Below, one piece after another: positions 9,167-18,385 of a stretch of DNA of 64,000 nucleotides. The translations under genes were made by a program, and so were the position numbers. Source of the stretch: Azospirillum rugosum (GTDB taxonomy: Bacteria; Pseudomonadota; Alphaproteobacteria; Azospirillales; Azospirillaceae). The DNA is taken from contig NZ_JAGINP010000010.1 in NCBI RefSeq assembly GCF_017876155.1, positions 1 to 64,000 of the forward strand. The letters are read 5' to 3'. The notes below the pieces were generated by a model. The model was not told the origin of the DNA and made no database searches. It worked only from the letters and a program-made list of their open reading frames with translations. Each line of letters opens with the position of its first letter. The first letter of the stretch is position 1.

Positions 9167-11806
9167 ATGGTGTCGGTGAACCTGTCGTCGCTCCTCGCAA
9201 AGCTGAACGAGCCGTGCCGGACGGCCCTGGAGGCGGCGCCGGGTTTCGCGCTGTCGCGGGGCAACCAGGCGGTGGAGATCGAGCACTGGCTGCTCCGCCT
9301 GCTCGACCAGCCCGACACCGACCTGCACGCCATCGCCCACCACCACGCCATCGACATCGGCCGCGTCCAGGACAGCCTGACCCGCAGCCTGGACGGCATG
9401 CGCGCCGGCAACACGCGCACGCCGGTGCTGTCCCCCTATCTGGTCACCCTGGCGCGGGAAGGATGGCTGCTGGCTTCCCTGGATGGCGAGGGGAACGGCG
9501 AGGCGCCGCGCGTCCGCTCCGGTCATCTGCTGCTGGCCCTGCTGAGCGACGAGACGCTGGCCCAGGCGACGCGCGCGGCGCTCGGCCCCCTCGCGAAGTT
9601 ATCCGCGGAGGCGCTGGCCGCCGACTGGCACGGCATCGCCAGGAACTCCCGCGAGGCCCGGCAGGCCCCGGCGGCCGGCACCTCTCCCAAGGCGGAGGAC
9701 GCTCCTGCCGCGGCCGGCGGCGCGCTGGCGCGTTTCACCATCGACCTGACGGAGCGCGCCCGCGCCGGCAAGATCGACCCGGTGCTGGGCCGCGACGCGG
9801 AAATCCGCGCCATCGTCGACGTGCTGACCCGCCGCCGCCAGAACAACCCGATCCTCACCGGCGAGGCCGGCGTCGGCAAGACCGCCGTGGTGGAGGGATT
9901 CGCCGCGCGCGTCGCCGCCGGCGACGTGCCGCCGGCGCTCCGCGAGGTCGCGGTGAAGACGCTCGACCTCGGCCTGCTTCAGGCCGGCGCCAGCGTGCGC
10001 GGGGAGTTCGAGAACCGCCTGCGCTCCGTCATCGACGAGGTGAAGGCGTCGCCCCAGCCGATCATCCTGTTCATCGACGAGGCGCACACCCTGATCGGGG
10101 CCGGCGGACAAGCCGGGCAGAACGACGCCGCCAACCTGCTGAAGCCCGCGCTGGCGCGCGGCGAGTTGCGCACCATCGCCGCCACCACTTGGGCCGAATA
10201 CAAGAAATACTTCGAGCGCGACCCGGCCCTGTCCCGCCGCTTCCAAGTTGTGAAGGTGGAGGAGCCGGACGAGGCCGCCGCCCTGTCGATGATGCACGGC
10301 CTCGTGACGACGCTGGAAAAGCACCACGGCGTGCGCATCCTGGACGAGGCGGTGGTGGAGGCCGTGCGCCTGTCCCACCGCTACATCGCCGGGCGGCAGC
10401 TGCCGGACAAGGCGGTCAGCCTGCTCGACACCGCCTGCGCCCGCGTCGGCATGAGCCAGTCGGCCACCCCGGCGGCGGTGGAGGACCAGCGCCGGACCAT
10501 CGACGCGCTCGCCAACCGCATCGCGGTGCTCGACCGCGAAGCCGCGCTGGGCACCGACCATGCCGCGGCCATCGCCGAGTTGACGGAGCGCCGGGAGGCC
10601 GCCATCGCGGCGCTCGCCGCCGTCGAGGCGCGCTGGACGCGGGAGCTGGAGCTTGCCGCGGAGATCAAGCGCCTGCGCGAAGCGATCGAGGCCGCCGAAC
10701 CCGATTCCCCCCGGGCGGCGGAGGACAAGGCCGCGCTTGCCCGCACGCTCGACGAGCTGGCCGAGGCGCAGGGCGAGCAGCCGCTGGTCCATGTCTTCGT
10801 GGATGGGACGGCGGTGGCCGACGTGGTCGCCACCTGGACCGGCATCCCGGTCGGCCGCATGGTGACCAGCGAGATCGACGCCGTGCTGTCCTTGCGCGAC
10901 CGCCTGTCGGAGCGCGTGATCGGCCAGGACCACGCGCTGGAAGCCATCGCCCAGGCCGTGCGCACCGCCCGCGCCCGGCTGACCGACCCACGCAAGCCCA
11001 TCGGCGTGTTCCTGATGGTCGGCACCAGCGGCGTCGGCAAGACCGAGACCGCCCTGGCGTTGGCCGAGGCGCTGTACGGCGGGGAGCAGAACCTGACCGT
11101 CATCAACATGTCGGAGTTCAAGGAGGAGCATAAGGTCTCCATGCTCCTGGGCTCGCCCCCCGGCTACGTCGGCTATGGCGAGGGCGGCGTGCTGACCGAG
11201 GCGGTGCGCCGCCGCCCCTACTCCGTCATCCTGCTGGACGAGATGGAGAAGGCCCACCCCGGCGTGCAGGACATCTTCTTCCAGGTGTTCGACAAGGGCA
11301 TGCTGCGCGACGGCGAGGGGCGCGACATCGACTTCAAGAACACCCTCATCATCATGACCTCCAACGCCGGCACGGACACGCTGACACGGCTCTCGACCTC
11401 CCCCACCGGCCTGCCGGCGCCGGACACCCTGCCCGAGGCCCTGCAACCGGAGCTGCTGCGCCACTTCAAGCCGGCCTTTCTCGGCCGCGTGACGCTGGTG
11501 CCCTACCTGCCGCTGGCGCCCGACATCCTGACCCGCATCGTCGAGTTGAACCTGAACCGGATTTCCCGACGCCTGTTTGATGCCTACCGCGCCGACTTCC
11601 GCTATGGCCCCGAGGTGGTGGAGGCGATTGCGGCGCGGTGTGGCGAGGTTCACAGCGGCGCCCGCAACATCGAGCATATCCTGACCCGCGGCCTGCTCCC
11701 CGACCTGTCCGCCCTCCTTCTGGAGCGGCTGGCGCGCGACGAGCCGGTCGCCGCGGCCCAGGTCACCCTCGACCCGCAGGGCCGCTTTTCCTTCGAGATC
11801 CACTAA
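9167..11806 (+). CDS. clpV: ClpV/TssH sheath-recycling AAA+ ATPase
   Basis: An 879-residue Clp/Hsp100 ATPase that disassembles contracted TssB/TssC sheaths. It has an N-terminal Clp repeat domain (about 10-150), a first AAA+ module with GEAGVGKT (about 230-237) and [13 protein letters not shown], a middle coiled-coil domain (about 420-540) and a second AAA+ module with [10 protein letters not shown] (about 618-627) and [10 protein letters not shown]. The length fits ClpV1. AGGAG lies nine bases before the ATG. Hcp follows after 29 bp and is probably co-transcribed. Confidence 0.96.
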   Translation: MVSVNLSSLLAKLNEPCRTALEAAPGFALSRGNQAVEIEHWLLRLLDQPDTDLHAIAHHHAIDIGRVQDSLTRSLDGMRAGNTRTPVLSPYLVTLAREGWLLASLDGEGNGEAPRVRSGHLLLALLSDETLAQATRAALGPLAKLSAEALAADWHGIARNSREARQAPAAGTSPKAEDAPAAAGGALARFTIDLTERARAGKIDPVLGRDAEIRAIVDVLTRRRQNNPILTGEAGVGKTAVVEGFAARVAAGDVPPALREVAVKTLDLGLLQAGASVRGEFENRLRSVIDEVKASPQPIILFIDEAHTLIGAGGQAGQNDAANLLKPALARGELRTIAATTWAEYKKYFERDPALSRRFQVVKVEEPDEAAALSMMHGLVTTLEKHHGVRILDEAVVEAVRLSHRYIAGRQLPDKAVSLLDTACARVGMSQSATPAAVEDQRRTIDALANRIAVLDREAALGTDHAAAIAELTERREAAIAALAAVEARWTRELELAAEIKRLREAIEAAEPDSPRAAEDKAALARTLDELAEAQGEQPLVHVFVDGTAVADVVATWTGIPVGRMVTSEIDAVLSLRDRLSERVIGQDHALEAIAQAVRTARARLTDPRKPIGVFLMVGTSGVGKTETALALAEALYGGEQNLTVINMSEFKEEHKVSMLLGSPPGYVGYGEGGVLTEAVRRRPYSVILLDEMEKAHPGVQDIFFQVFDKGMLRDGEGRDIDFKNTLIIMTSNAGTDTLTRLSTSPTGLPAPDTLPEALQPELLRHFKPAFLGRVTLVPYLPLAPDILTRIVELNLNRISRRLFDAYRADFRYGPEVVEAIAARCGEVHSGARNIEHILTRGLLPDLSALLLERLARDEPVAAAQVTLDPQGRFSFEIH

Positions 11807-11835
11807 TTCCGCTTCAATCCTCCGGGAGGAGTCCG

Positions 11836-12315
11836 ATGGCCATCTACGTGAAGATCGACGGCATCGAGGGCGATGCGACGCATGAGTCCCACAAGAACTG
11901 GGTGGACGTCGGATCCATGCAGTTCGGCGTCGGCCGGGCCATCAGCACGCCCAGCGGCCGGGCGGCCAACCGCGAGGCGTCGGAACCCTCCATCAGCGAA
12001 GTCACCCTGACCCGCGAACTCGACAAGTCCTCGCCCAAGTTCTTCAAGGAGGCGGTGGCCGGCAAGGTCGGCAAGAAGGTGCAGATCGACCTCGTCACCA
12101 CCGGCGATCCCGGCGACACCTTTATGACTTACACGCTGGAGAACGCCCTGGTCAGCGGCTACAGCGTGTCGGCGAACGGCAGCGGCCGGCCGAGCGAGAC
12201 GATCAGCCTGAACTTCTCAAAAATCGAATTGAAGTACACGCCCTACGACGCCGGTCACAAGCCGCAGGCGCCGATTGTCAGTTCCTACGATATCGCGACG
12301 ACGAAGTCGGGATGA
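11836..12315 (+). CDS. hcp: Hcp/TssD inner tube protein
   Basis: A 159-residue Hcp that forms stacked hexameric rings as the inner tube and carries small effectors. Family hallmarks are MAIYVKIDGIEGDATHESHK at the start, LTRELDKSSPKFF in the middle and NFSKIELKYTPYD near the end. A strong GGGAGGAG ribosome site lies five bases upstream of ATG 11836. The upstream continuation of this open frame overlaps clpV and is not used. A modest terminator-like hairpin lies 47 bp after the stop. Confidence 0.96.
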   Translation: MAIYVKIDGIEGDATHESHKNWVDVGSMQFGVGRAISTPSGRAANREASEPSISEVTLTRELDKSSPKFFKEAVAGKVGKKVQIDLVTTGDPGDTFMTYTLENALVSGYSVSANGSGRPSETISLNFSKIELKYTPYDAGHKPQAPIVSSYDIATTKSG

Positions 12316-12362
12316 GCGGCCATAGGCGTGCTTGCATCAGTACGGTGATGTCCAAAGTGCTT

Positions 12363-12384
12363 AAAGCGGATTGTGATCCGTTTT
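12363..12384 (+). terminator. Probable hcp terminator
   Basis: CGGAT-TGTG-ATCCG followed by TTTT; AAAG upstream can extend the stem to nine pairs with one G-U. It lies 47 bp after the hcp stop. Modest strength. Confidence 0.45.
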
Positions 12385-12448
12385 GAGGTCAGAGCATTGC
12401 CGCACTGGTGCCGGCGAATAGAAAAAGCTCCAGGAAGAGGATTCAAGA

Positions 12449-13090
12449 ATGATACCGGCGTTGTCCAAAATGACAGAGGACATACAGAAAATTATTCTAA
12501 GCCCCCGTGATGAAGCAAAAAAACTTATCTTAAAAGAAGGCACCAAAGCCGCAGCGGGAGGAATCAACAAATTAATCATCCCTGTACACCAACGCATCTC
12601 AAAATGGAAGCAAGAACAATCAGTTCTGATTCATAGTGACGACATCGCTACAGCAGCAGCCCTTGCGGACATTCTCTATTCTGACACATTGATGATTAAG
12701 ATTAATGGAACGTCTTTGTCAAAAAAAGATGGAGATATGAAATCATTTCCATTGAGCTATCTACATTACGAATCTCTAATGAAATCCGAGCAATCGCTTC
12801 ACGAGACGGCAGATCGGCTTAGAAAAATTCGCGCCATATTTGACGTTGGATTGCCGGGCTGCATCAGTGTCCTTTTGTTCAGTAAATACCTCGATTTAAA
12901 ATCTTTAGCAAACAAAATCATATCAACACAATTTCTAGATTTCATGATGGTTAAGGATGCCTTGGACAACTGCAAGAACGGGGTTGAAATCTGTGACAAA
13001 GGCCTTTCATGGGCAAATCAGCACGATGCCTTGGTGCACGAGTGGATTGACGCTCACAAAAAGTCGTCAAAACAAGGAAAATGCAGATAG
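12449..13090 (+). CDS. Low-GC protein of unknown function beside hcp
   Basis: A 213-residue protein I do not recognise. Base composition is plainly more AT-rich than the surrounding T6SS genes (many AAA, ATT and TTA codons), which suggests recent transfer. The predicted protein is soluble, Lys- and Ile-rich and largely helical, with one moderately hydrophobic stretch around 135-165 (GLPGCISVLLFSKYLDL). AGAGGA lies nine bases before the ATG. It sits just after hcp and converges on the unknown gene at 13165-13638. The position suggests an effector or immunity protein, but no catalytic motif is visible. Confidence 0.7.
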   Translation: MIPALSKMTEDIQKIILSPRDEAKKLILKEGTKAAAGGINKLIIPVHQRISKWKQEQSVLIHSDDIATAAALADILYSDTLMIKINGTSLSKKDGDMKSFPLSYLHYESLMKSEQSLHETADRLRKIRAIFDVGLPGCISVLLFSKYLDLKSLANKIISTQFLDFMMVKDALDNCKNGVEICDKGLSWANQHDALVHEWIDAHKKSSKQGKCR

Positions 13091-13164
13091 AACTACAACT
13101 CTCACTATCTGCATCTCGCCTACTGATAACCCATTTACTTTGATAGCTTCTAGCGTTTGCAAAC

Positions 13165-13638
13165 TCAGCCATTCGACAACAACGAGCGTCGTGGAAGCTT
13201 GGAATAGGGGTAGGAAAACACTTGCCCTGGGAGCACCGTTGCTATGTGACGCGCCCGCATGGGGGTTTCACGTTTTAGCTCCCATTGAGGAGCGCCCAGG
13301 CCTGGCGGATACATCGGATCCGGCTCCATAACATCCGTCGATATTCCCGCTGGGCATTGGGAATACCCTCTTATATCGAACTGATGGAGATTCGGCAATC
13401 CGACAATTTCGTAAATGTCCATACCATCCTTTAATTTTGAATCCTGTGCAAATCCAACGATTTTCTCGACCTCACCCGGAGTCCGGCCCACGACGTACTT
13501 TATTGTCGTGACGTAACCAGCTACCGTTCCAAAGAACGGCGATCCGCGTGGAACAACCTTAACAAGCGCATCACCACCTCCCTTGGCCCAAACGGCCTGA
13601 GCGATCTCCTTCTTTTTCTTTAGGTCATCCCACACCAT
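13165..13638 (-). CDS. Unknown protein coupled to tssG
   Basis: A 157-residue protein with no family I can name. Its ATG lies inside the end of tssG (14-bp overlap, different frame), so translation is probably coupled and it is the last gene of the tssBCEFG operon. The N-terminus is short and Lys-rich (DDLKKKKE). The body has many aromatic, Pro and Gly residues, with YPPGLGAPQW and PGQVFSYPYSKLP in the C-terminal half. No signal peptide or membrane segment is seen. GC content is lower than that of the tss genes. A small protein made from the sheath/baseplate operon next to hcp may be a secreted effector; this is inference from position only. Confidence 0.65.
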   Translation of the reverse strand: MVWDDLKKKKEIAQAVWAKGGGDALVKVVPRGSPFFGTVAGYVTTIKYVVGRTPGEVEKIVGFAQDSKLKDGMDIYEIVGLPNLHQFDIRGYSQCPAGISTDVMEPDPMYPPGLGAPQWELKRETPMRARHIATVLPGQVFSYPYSKLPRRSLLSNG

Positions 13639-14692
13639 TGCTGTTCTCCATCGCAGTATCTTTTTCCATCACAACCGCATCCCCCGCATCCACTTCGAAC
13701 TCCCCGCCCTTCAGCCACGTGTTCCACCCCAGGCGTGGCTGAAAGGCGCCGGCTTCCGCCAGCCGGCATTCCGGCACCTCCTCGCGCTTCAGCACCAACT
13801 GCACGTCGAAGTCCAGCGCCTCGCCCACCTGGAAGCGCGTCAGCGCCGCCACGCGCTCCAGCCGCGTGCCGCCGGGCAGCAGCGGGTCGAAATCCTGGTA
13901 CGACACCGGCCCGATCACCACGCGGAAGCGGCTCTGCACGTCCCAGGCGCGTTCGCCGGCCATCGCGTCCACGCCCAGAGTGCAGAAGGCCCCGCCCAAG
14001 CGGGACTGCTCCGCCTCCGGCAAAGCCAGCCACGCGCCCTGGAACTGCTCGATCCGCACGGGAAGGCCGAGGTCGCCGGACAGCATCGCTTCCAGGGCGG
14101 CGGCGGAGGCGCGGCGTTGCGACAGGTGGCCGGCGTAATGCACCAGGGTCGGCGCCAGCGGAGGCGCCATGCCCTGCACGCCGGCCAGGGCTTGCAGGAC
14201 GGCGGTGATCGGGTCGGGCTCCTCCGCCGTGGCGGCGCGCTCCACCGACAGGCCGAGGTGGTACTTGCCGGCGGCGCGCGCGAACAGCGACAGGATCCGG
14301 TGGTGGAAGATGTCCAGGAAGTCGGCCAGCGCCGGGTTGTGCGAGCGCCGGCATTCGTGGACGAAGGCCGTGTAGTGCTGTGGCAGGACGCCGAGCGGTC
14401 CGGTCAGGCCCAGCACCGACACGGCCATAACGGGCACGGCCATGTCCGCGCCGTCTCCGCGCAGGTCCACGCGCGGCACCTCTGCGGCGGGGTAGGCCAT
14501 GGTGTCGAGGCTGCGGAAGCGGACCGCGTCCTCCCCGCGCGGGTGGTTGCCGCCCACGGGCTGGCGGTCGTACCCGGCGGCGCGCGCCGCCGCTTCCAAG
14601 AGGCGCACGGCCTGGACGAAATCGAAGCGCCAGGGCTCCGCCGCCAGTTCGTCGGTTACAGGAGAATCCGCTCGCCCGCGCGCGCCGGCCAT
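13625..14692 (-). CDS. tssG: TssG baseplate protein
   Basis: A 355-residue TssG (ImpH/VasB), a wedge component of the baseplate with TssE, TssF and TssK. Motifs: WRFDFVQAVRLLE near the N-terminus, VSVLGLTGPLGVLPQHYT, FLDIFHHRILSLFARA and LGWNTWLKG near the end. I chose ATG 14692, which overlaps the last 37 bases of tssF. The open frame continues upstream only as tssF antiframe sequence. The last codons overlap the unknown gene at 13638. Confidence 0.93.
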   Translation of the reverse strand: MAGARGRADSPVTDELAAEPWRFDFVQAVRLLEAAARAAGYDRQPVGGNHPRGEDAVRFRSLDTMAYPAAEVPRVDLRGDGADMAVPVMAVSVLGLTGPLGVLPQHYTAFVHECRRSHNPALADFLDIFHHRILSLFARAAGKYHLGLSVERAATAEEPDPITAVLQALAGVQGMAPPLAPTLVHYAGHLSQRRASAAALEAMLSGDLGLPVRIEQFQGAWLALPEAEQSRLGGAFCTLGVDAMAGERAWDVQSRFRVVIGPVSYQDFDPLLPGGTRLERVAALTRFQVGEALDFDVQLVLKREEVPECRLAEAGAFQPRLGWNTWLKGGEFEVDAGDAVVMEKDTAMENSNGVG

Positions 14693-16467
14693 TGCTTCAG
14701 CACTCCCCCATGATCCTTCGCGCGCAGGGTCAGGCGCGTGAAGCTGTTGATCGCCGCGTGCAGCGCGAGGAACCGTTCCAGCACCGCCGCGAACAGCAGC
14801 ATGGACGTCCCCGAATAGCGCGCCGGGTCCAGGTCCAGCGACAGGTCCACGCCCCGGCACAGCGCCAGCACGCCCCCCTGCGGCGCCCGCGCCGCGGCGG
14901 GTCGGGCGCCGAGCCCCACGATGCCGTCGATGATGGCGGCGGTCTCCGGCGTGCGGCGCAGGTCGTACAGCGCCAGGATCTCCCGCAGATGCTCCGCCGC
15001 CCCCTCGCCCGTCAGCGACAGGTGATTGAGGCTGAGGTGCGAGATCAGCCGCCAGCGGTTCTGCCCCAGGTCCGACGGGCGCAGGGTGCGGGACGGCGGT
15101 GTCAGGCATTCGATGCTGTCCACCGCGGCCATGCCCTGGACGGGCGTCAGGTACGGATGCCCGCCGCCGAAGGGCAGCTTGGCCGGCAGATCGCGGTTCA
15201 GGCAGGTCAGGTCCAGCGACAGCACGTGCCCGGCCGGTGCCGCGGGGTCGAAACCCAGGTCCACCAGCGACACGTACAGCTCGCTGCCGGGATTCGCCGG
15301 CCCGGCCGCACGGCGCGCCGCATGCCAGAAGCGCCCATCGGACGCACCGGCATGGCGGGTCCCGTAGAAGGGCAGGAACTCCGTGCGCTTGCCGTCCGGG
15401 GCGGCGGCGGTGACGCGGTCGATGCCGTAGACCTCCATCCCCCTCGGCCGGCGCGCGTCGGGCACGACGCGGTATTCGGTCTGCCGGTGGGTCAGCGGGA
15501 TCGGCTCCGCCTTCTGGGTGAACAGGTTGATCACCGGCGTGCAGCCGAGCGCGAAGTTCTCCACGCTGACCGCCCGTTCCAGCTCCGGCCGCGCCTTGTC
15601 CAGATAGAGGAAGACCGACAGCGTGGTCCCCTTCGCCCGCCGCGCGCGCTCGGCCAGCCCGGCCAGGTCGAAGAACTGGAAGCTTTCCGGATAGGCGAAA
15701 TACTTGGTCAGCAGGCGATAGCCGGGCACCGTGCGCGGGTCGGCCGGCAGCATGGCCTCCTCCGGTTCGAAGCCCACGGGGCGCACCGCCTCCGGACCCA
15801 GGATGACCGGCGCCGGGTCGCCCGCATCCTCCGCCACGGCGACGGAGAGGACATGGCCGGCCAGCAGGTCGTACAGCGGAAACACCCGCTCCGGCGCGCC
15901 GCGCAGGAACAGGCGCAGGCTGTCGGGCACCAGGGACGAGAAGGGCATCTCCGGCATCAGCGTGCGGAAGGTCAGCCGCAGCACCGACGCCGCCCCGCGC
16001 GCCCGGGGGTTCTCCGGGGCCGCGATCGGCCGGCCGGCAAGCACCGCGGATTCCAGCGCCACCGGCCACAACGTCACCGGGTAGCAGGTGCGGAAGGCGC
16101 AGACCTCGCCCTCCACCGCCTCGCTGTTCAGCGCGCTGCCGGCCGGCAGGACGGCGGGCTCGGTCAGGTCCGGCACGCTGGCGAAGCGCACCACGGCGGC
16201 CGAGGGGAGCGGTGCCAGGTAGTGCGGGTAGAGCACGCCCAACAGCGCCTCGGTCAGCTGCGGGAAGTCGTCGTCCAGCTTCAGGCGGACCCGTGCAGCG
16301 AGGTAGGCGAAGGCCTCCATCAGACGGGCGACGTGCGGGTCTTCCACCGCGTCGCCGGTCAGGCGCAGCCGGCCGGCCTGGACGGGATGCGCCTGGGCGA
16401 ATTCCGCCGCGGAACGCCGCAGATGGACGAGTTCCTGGTTGTAATAGGCGATCAGGTCGTCGCTCAT
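14656..16467 (-). CDS. tssF: TssF baseplate protein
   Basis: A 603-residue TssF (ImpG/VasA), the largest wedge protein of the T6SS baseplate. Family hallmarks are LIAYYNQELVHLRRSAAEFA at the N-terminus, then DPHVARLMEAFAYLAARVR, VLYPHYLAPLPS and NLFTQKAEPIPLTH. The C-terminal part has GQNRWRLISHLSLNHLSL and SLDLDPARYSG. Start ATG 16467 overlaps the tssE stop by four bases (ATGA), typical of tight coupling. Confidence 0.95.
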   Translation of the reverse strand: MSDDLIAYYNQELVHLRRSAAEFAQAHPVQAGRLRLTGDAVEDPHVARLMEAFAYLAARVRLKLDDDFPQLTEALLGVLYPHYLAPLPSAAVVRFASVPDLTEPAVLPAGSALNSEAVEGEVCAFRTCYPVTLWPVALESAVLAGRPIAAPENPRARGAASVLRLTFRTLMPEMPFSSLVPDSLRLFLRGAPERVFPLYDLLAGHVLSVAVAEDAGDPAPVILGPEAVRPVGFEPEEAMLPADPRTVPGYRLLTKYFAYPESFQFFDLAGLAERARRAKGTTLSVFLYLDKARPELERAVSVENFALGCTPVINLFTQKAEPIPLTHRQTEYRVVPDARRPRGMEVYGIDRVTAAAPDGKRTEFLPFYGTRHAGASDGRFWHAARRAAGPANPGSELYVSLVDLGFDPAAPAGHVLSLDLTCLNRDLPAKLPFGGGHPYLTPVQGMAAVDSIECLTPPSRTLRPSDLGQNRWRLISHLSLNHLSLTGEGAAEHLREILALYDLRRTPETAAIIDGIVGLGARPAAARAPQGGVLALCRGVDLSLDLDPARYSGTSMLLFAAVLERFLALHAAINSFTRLTLRAKDHGGVLKQWPARAGERILL

Positions 16468-16979
16468 GCGCCTTTCCCGGTCTGGTTCCGGCCGGCCTGG
16501 TTCCGGCCGATCTGGTGCCGGCGCGTGGCGGGGTCGAACACGGAGTCGAGCACCAGCGGCTCCGGCGTCGGCTCCGCATACACCAGCGCGTTGATGCGGA
16601 ATCGCAGGGTCGGATCCAGCGGGTCGGTCTTCGACAGCAGTTCCACCCGCACCGAGACGTAGCGCGGCTCCATCAGCCGGATGGTCTGCTCCATGGCGCG
16701 GCAGAAGGCTTCCTGCGCCTCCGCGACCGCCAGGTCGGTGCCGCCCATGTCCGGCAGGCCGTAGGCCAGCAGCGAGGATTCCAGCTCCTCGAACTCCGGC
16801 GGCCAGCCGAGGCAGCGGCGGCGCGCGTTCAGCAGGGCTTCCAGGTCGCGGCTGAGGCTGGCGCGCAATTCGCGGATGCTCTGCCCGCGCGCCTTGGGGT
16901 CGGGAAGGCCGGGCTTGGGCGCCGGTTCCAGAAGCCGGTCGAGCAGGGAGGGCAGCAGCCCACGGTCGACGATGCTCAT
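16464..16979 (-). CDS. tssE: TssE gp25-like baseplate protein
   Basis: A 171-residue TssE (gp25/lysozyme-like fold without lysozyme activity) that joins the sheath to the baseplate. MSIVDRGLLPSLLDRLLEP opens the protein, and the central ELESSLLAYGLPD block is typical. The C-terminal tail carries a five-residue repeat (QIGRN, QAGRN, QTGKG) encoded by a 15-bp DNA tandem repeat, which looks like a recent expansion outside the conserved domain. The start is 26 bp after the tssC2 stop. Confidence 0.92.
   Translation of the reverse strand: MSIVDRGLLPSLLDRLLEPAPKPGLPDPKARGQSIRELRASLSRDLEALLNARRRCLGWPPEFEELESSLLAYGLPDMGGTDLAVAEAQEAFCRAMEQTIRLMEPRYVSVRVELLSKTDPLDPTLRFRINALVYAEPTPEPLVLDSVFDPATRRHQIGRNQAGRNQTGKGA
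16482..16521 (-). repeat. 15-bp tandem repeat in the tssE 3' end
   Basis: CTGGTTCCGGCCGGC-type unit at 16482-16496 and 16497-16511 with a degenerate third copy. It keeps the reading frame and adds Q-x-G-R-N repeats to the TssE tail. Confidence 0.75.
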
Positions 16980-17005
16980 GACGCCTCCATCAGGATCCGC
17001 TCCTC

Positions 17006-18382
17006 TCACGACCCGGCCCGCGCAGCGACGCGGGTGGTCAGGCGGAAGCTCGCCACCGCCTGTTCGAACTGGAAATGCGGTTGCAGGTGGATGATGCATT
17101 CGAAATGGCCGGGGCGGCCTGGCGGCTCGACGACCTGGACGCGCCCGTCGCGCAGCGGGTAGCGCGCCTTCATCTCCACCGACGCGTCGTCGTTGCCCAT
17201 GATGTAAGTGCGCAGCCAGTCCTCGATCCACGCCTGGCACTGTTCCGGGGTGGAGACGCTGCCGACGCGGTCCCGCGCCAGCACCTTGATGTAATGGGCG
17301 AAGCGGCTGACGCAGAGCATCGCCGACAGCAGGGCCGAAAGCCGGGCGTTCGCCCCCGCCGCATCCGTCGTGTGGGCGGCCGGCTGCTGCACAGACTGGC
17401 AGCTGTTGAACACGCAATAGGGCGTCTCGCGCGCCCGCACCAGCGGCAGCAGCCCCTGTTCGCTGAGCGCCCGTTCCTGCCGCTCCGTCAGCCCGATCTC
17501 CAGCGGCGCCCGCACCGCCACGCCCCAGCGGTCCGTCGCGAAGTCGGCGCGCGGCAGGTGGGTGACCAGCCCGCCGGCCAGTTCGTCCAGCCGAGCCCCG
17601 CGGATGTCCGCGAGCCAGCCATGGTTGGCGAAGGCGCGCAGCACGACCGCCCCGAAGGCGAAGGCCGCGTTGCCCCACAGCAGCTCCCGCCCGGCCGGCG
17701 CCTCCGTGTGTTCGCGGAATCGGAAACCGTCGCAGCGCGTGCCATCGTCGGCGTAGGGCGCCCGCACCAGCACGCGCGGCAGGGCGAGGCCGAGGAAGCG
17801 CGCGTCTTCCTGCGCCTGGAGCCGGGCGAAGCGCGTGTGCTCCGCCCCCTGGAAGACGAAGGACAGGTCCGTGGTGGGGGTCAGGTCGGAGAAGCGCTCC
17901 ACCCCCAGCATGGCCGGCGCGCAGCCCAGCACCATGGGCGCGAAGGCCGCCGCGGCGATGGCCGCCAGACCGCCCAGCGCCGCCACGTCGTCGCTGGCAT
18001 GGCCGGGGCCGAGCCGGTGCTGCACCTCGTAATCGGCGATCAGCAGACCGTAGGGCTCGCCACCCGGCGTGCCGAACTCGTCCGAATAAATGCGGGCGAA
18101 CAGCACGCTCTGGTCGAAGTCGGCCGCCCGCTCCAGGTCGCGGCAGACCTCCGTCCAGGAGACGGGGAGGACGCGGATCTTGGCGGCCTCCACCTCCGCC
18201 GCAGCCTGCACCAGCCGATGCAGGCTGCGCCACCCGGCTTCCATCCTTTGGAAGCGCGGGTGGTGCAGGATGGCGTTGACCTGCTCCGTCAGCGCCTGGT
18301 CGATGGCCGCGATCAGCCGGTCCACCTCGGCGCGGAGGCGATCCCGGTCGCCGGCCTCCAGGCCGCCGCAGGCACCGTCCAT
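17006..18382 (-). CDS. tssC2: TssC paralogue (second sheath large subunit)
   Basis: A 458-residue TssC/VipB-family protein next to a standard tssC. It keeps FQRMEAGWRSLHRLV, FDQSVLFARIYSDEFGTPGG, EPYGLLIADYEV, RFAHYIKVLARDRVG and YPLRDGRVQV, all matching positions in TssC. It is shorter than its neighbour at the N-terminus and more divergent in the middle. A similar tandem pair (impC/impD) is known in rhizobial imp loci. It could be an alternative or accessory sheath or baseplate-contact subunit. It starts three bases after the tssC stop. Confidence 0.88.
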   Translation of the reverse strand: MDGACGGLEAGDRDRLRAEVDRLIAAIDQALTEQVNAILHHPRFQRMEAGWRSLHRLVQAAAEVEAAKIRVLPVSWTEVCRDLERAADFDQSVLFARIYSDEFGTPGGEPYGLLIADYEVQHRLGPGHASDDVAALGGLAAIAAAAFAPMVLGCAPAMLGVERFSDLTPTTDLSFVFQGAEHTRFARLQAQEDARFLGLALPRVLVRAPYADDGTRCDGFRFREHTEAPAGRELLWGNAAFAFGAVVLRAFANHGWLADIRGARLDELAGGLVTHLPRADFATDRWGVAVRAPLEIGLTERQERALSEQGLLPLVRARETPYCVFNSCQSVQQPAAHTTDAAGANARLSALLSAMLCVSRFAHYIKVLARDRVGSVSTPEQCQAWIEDWLRTYIMGNDDASVEMKARYPLRDGRVQVVEPPGRPGHFECIIHLQPHFQFEQAVASFRLTTRVAARAGS

Positions 18383-18385
18383 GCG

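Noticed and set aside
9599..11803. 734-codon minus-strand frame opposite clpV
   Set aside because: Antisense shadow of an unmistakable ClpV gene; composition is typical of GC-driven open frames.
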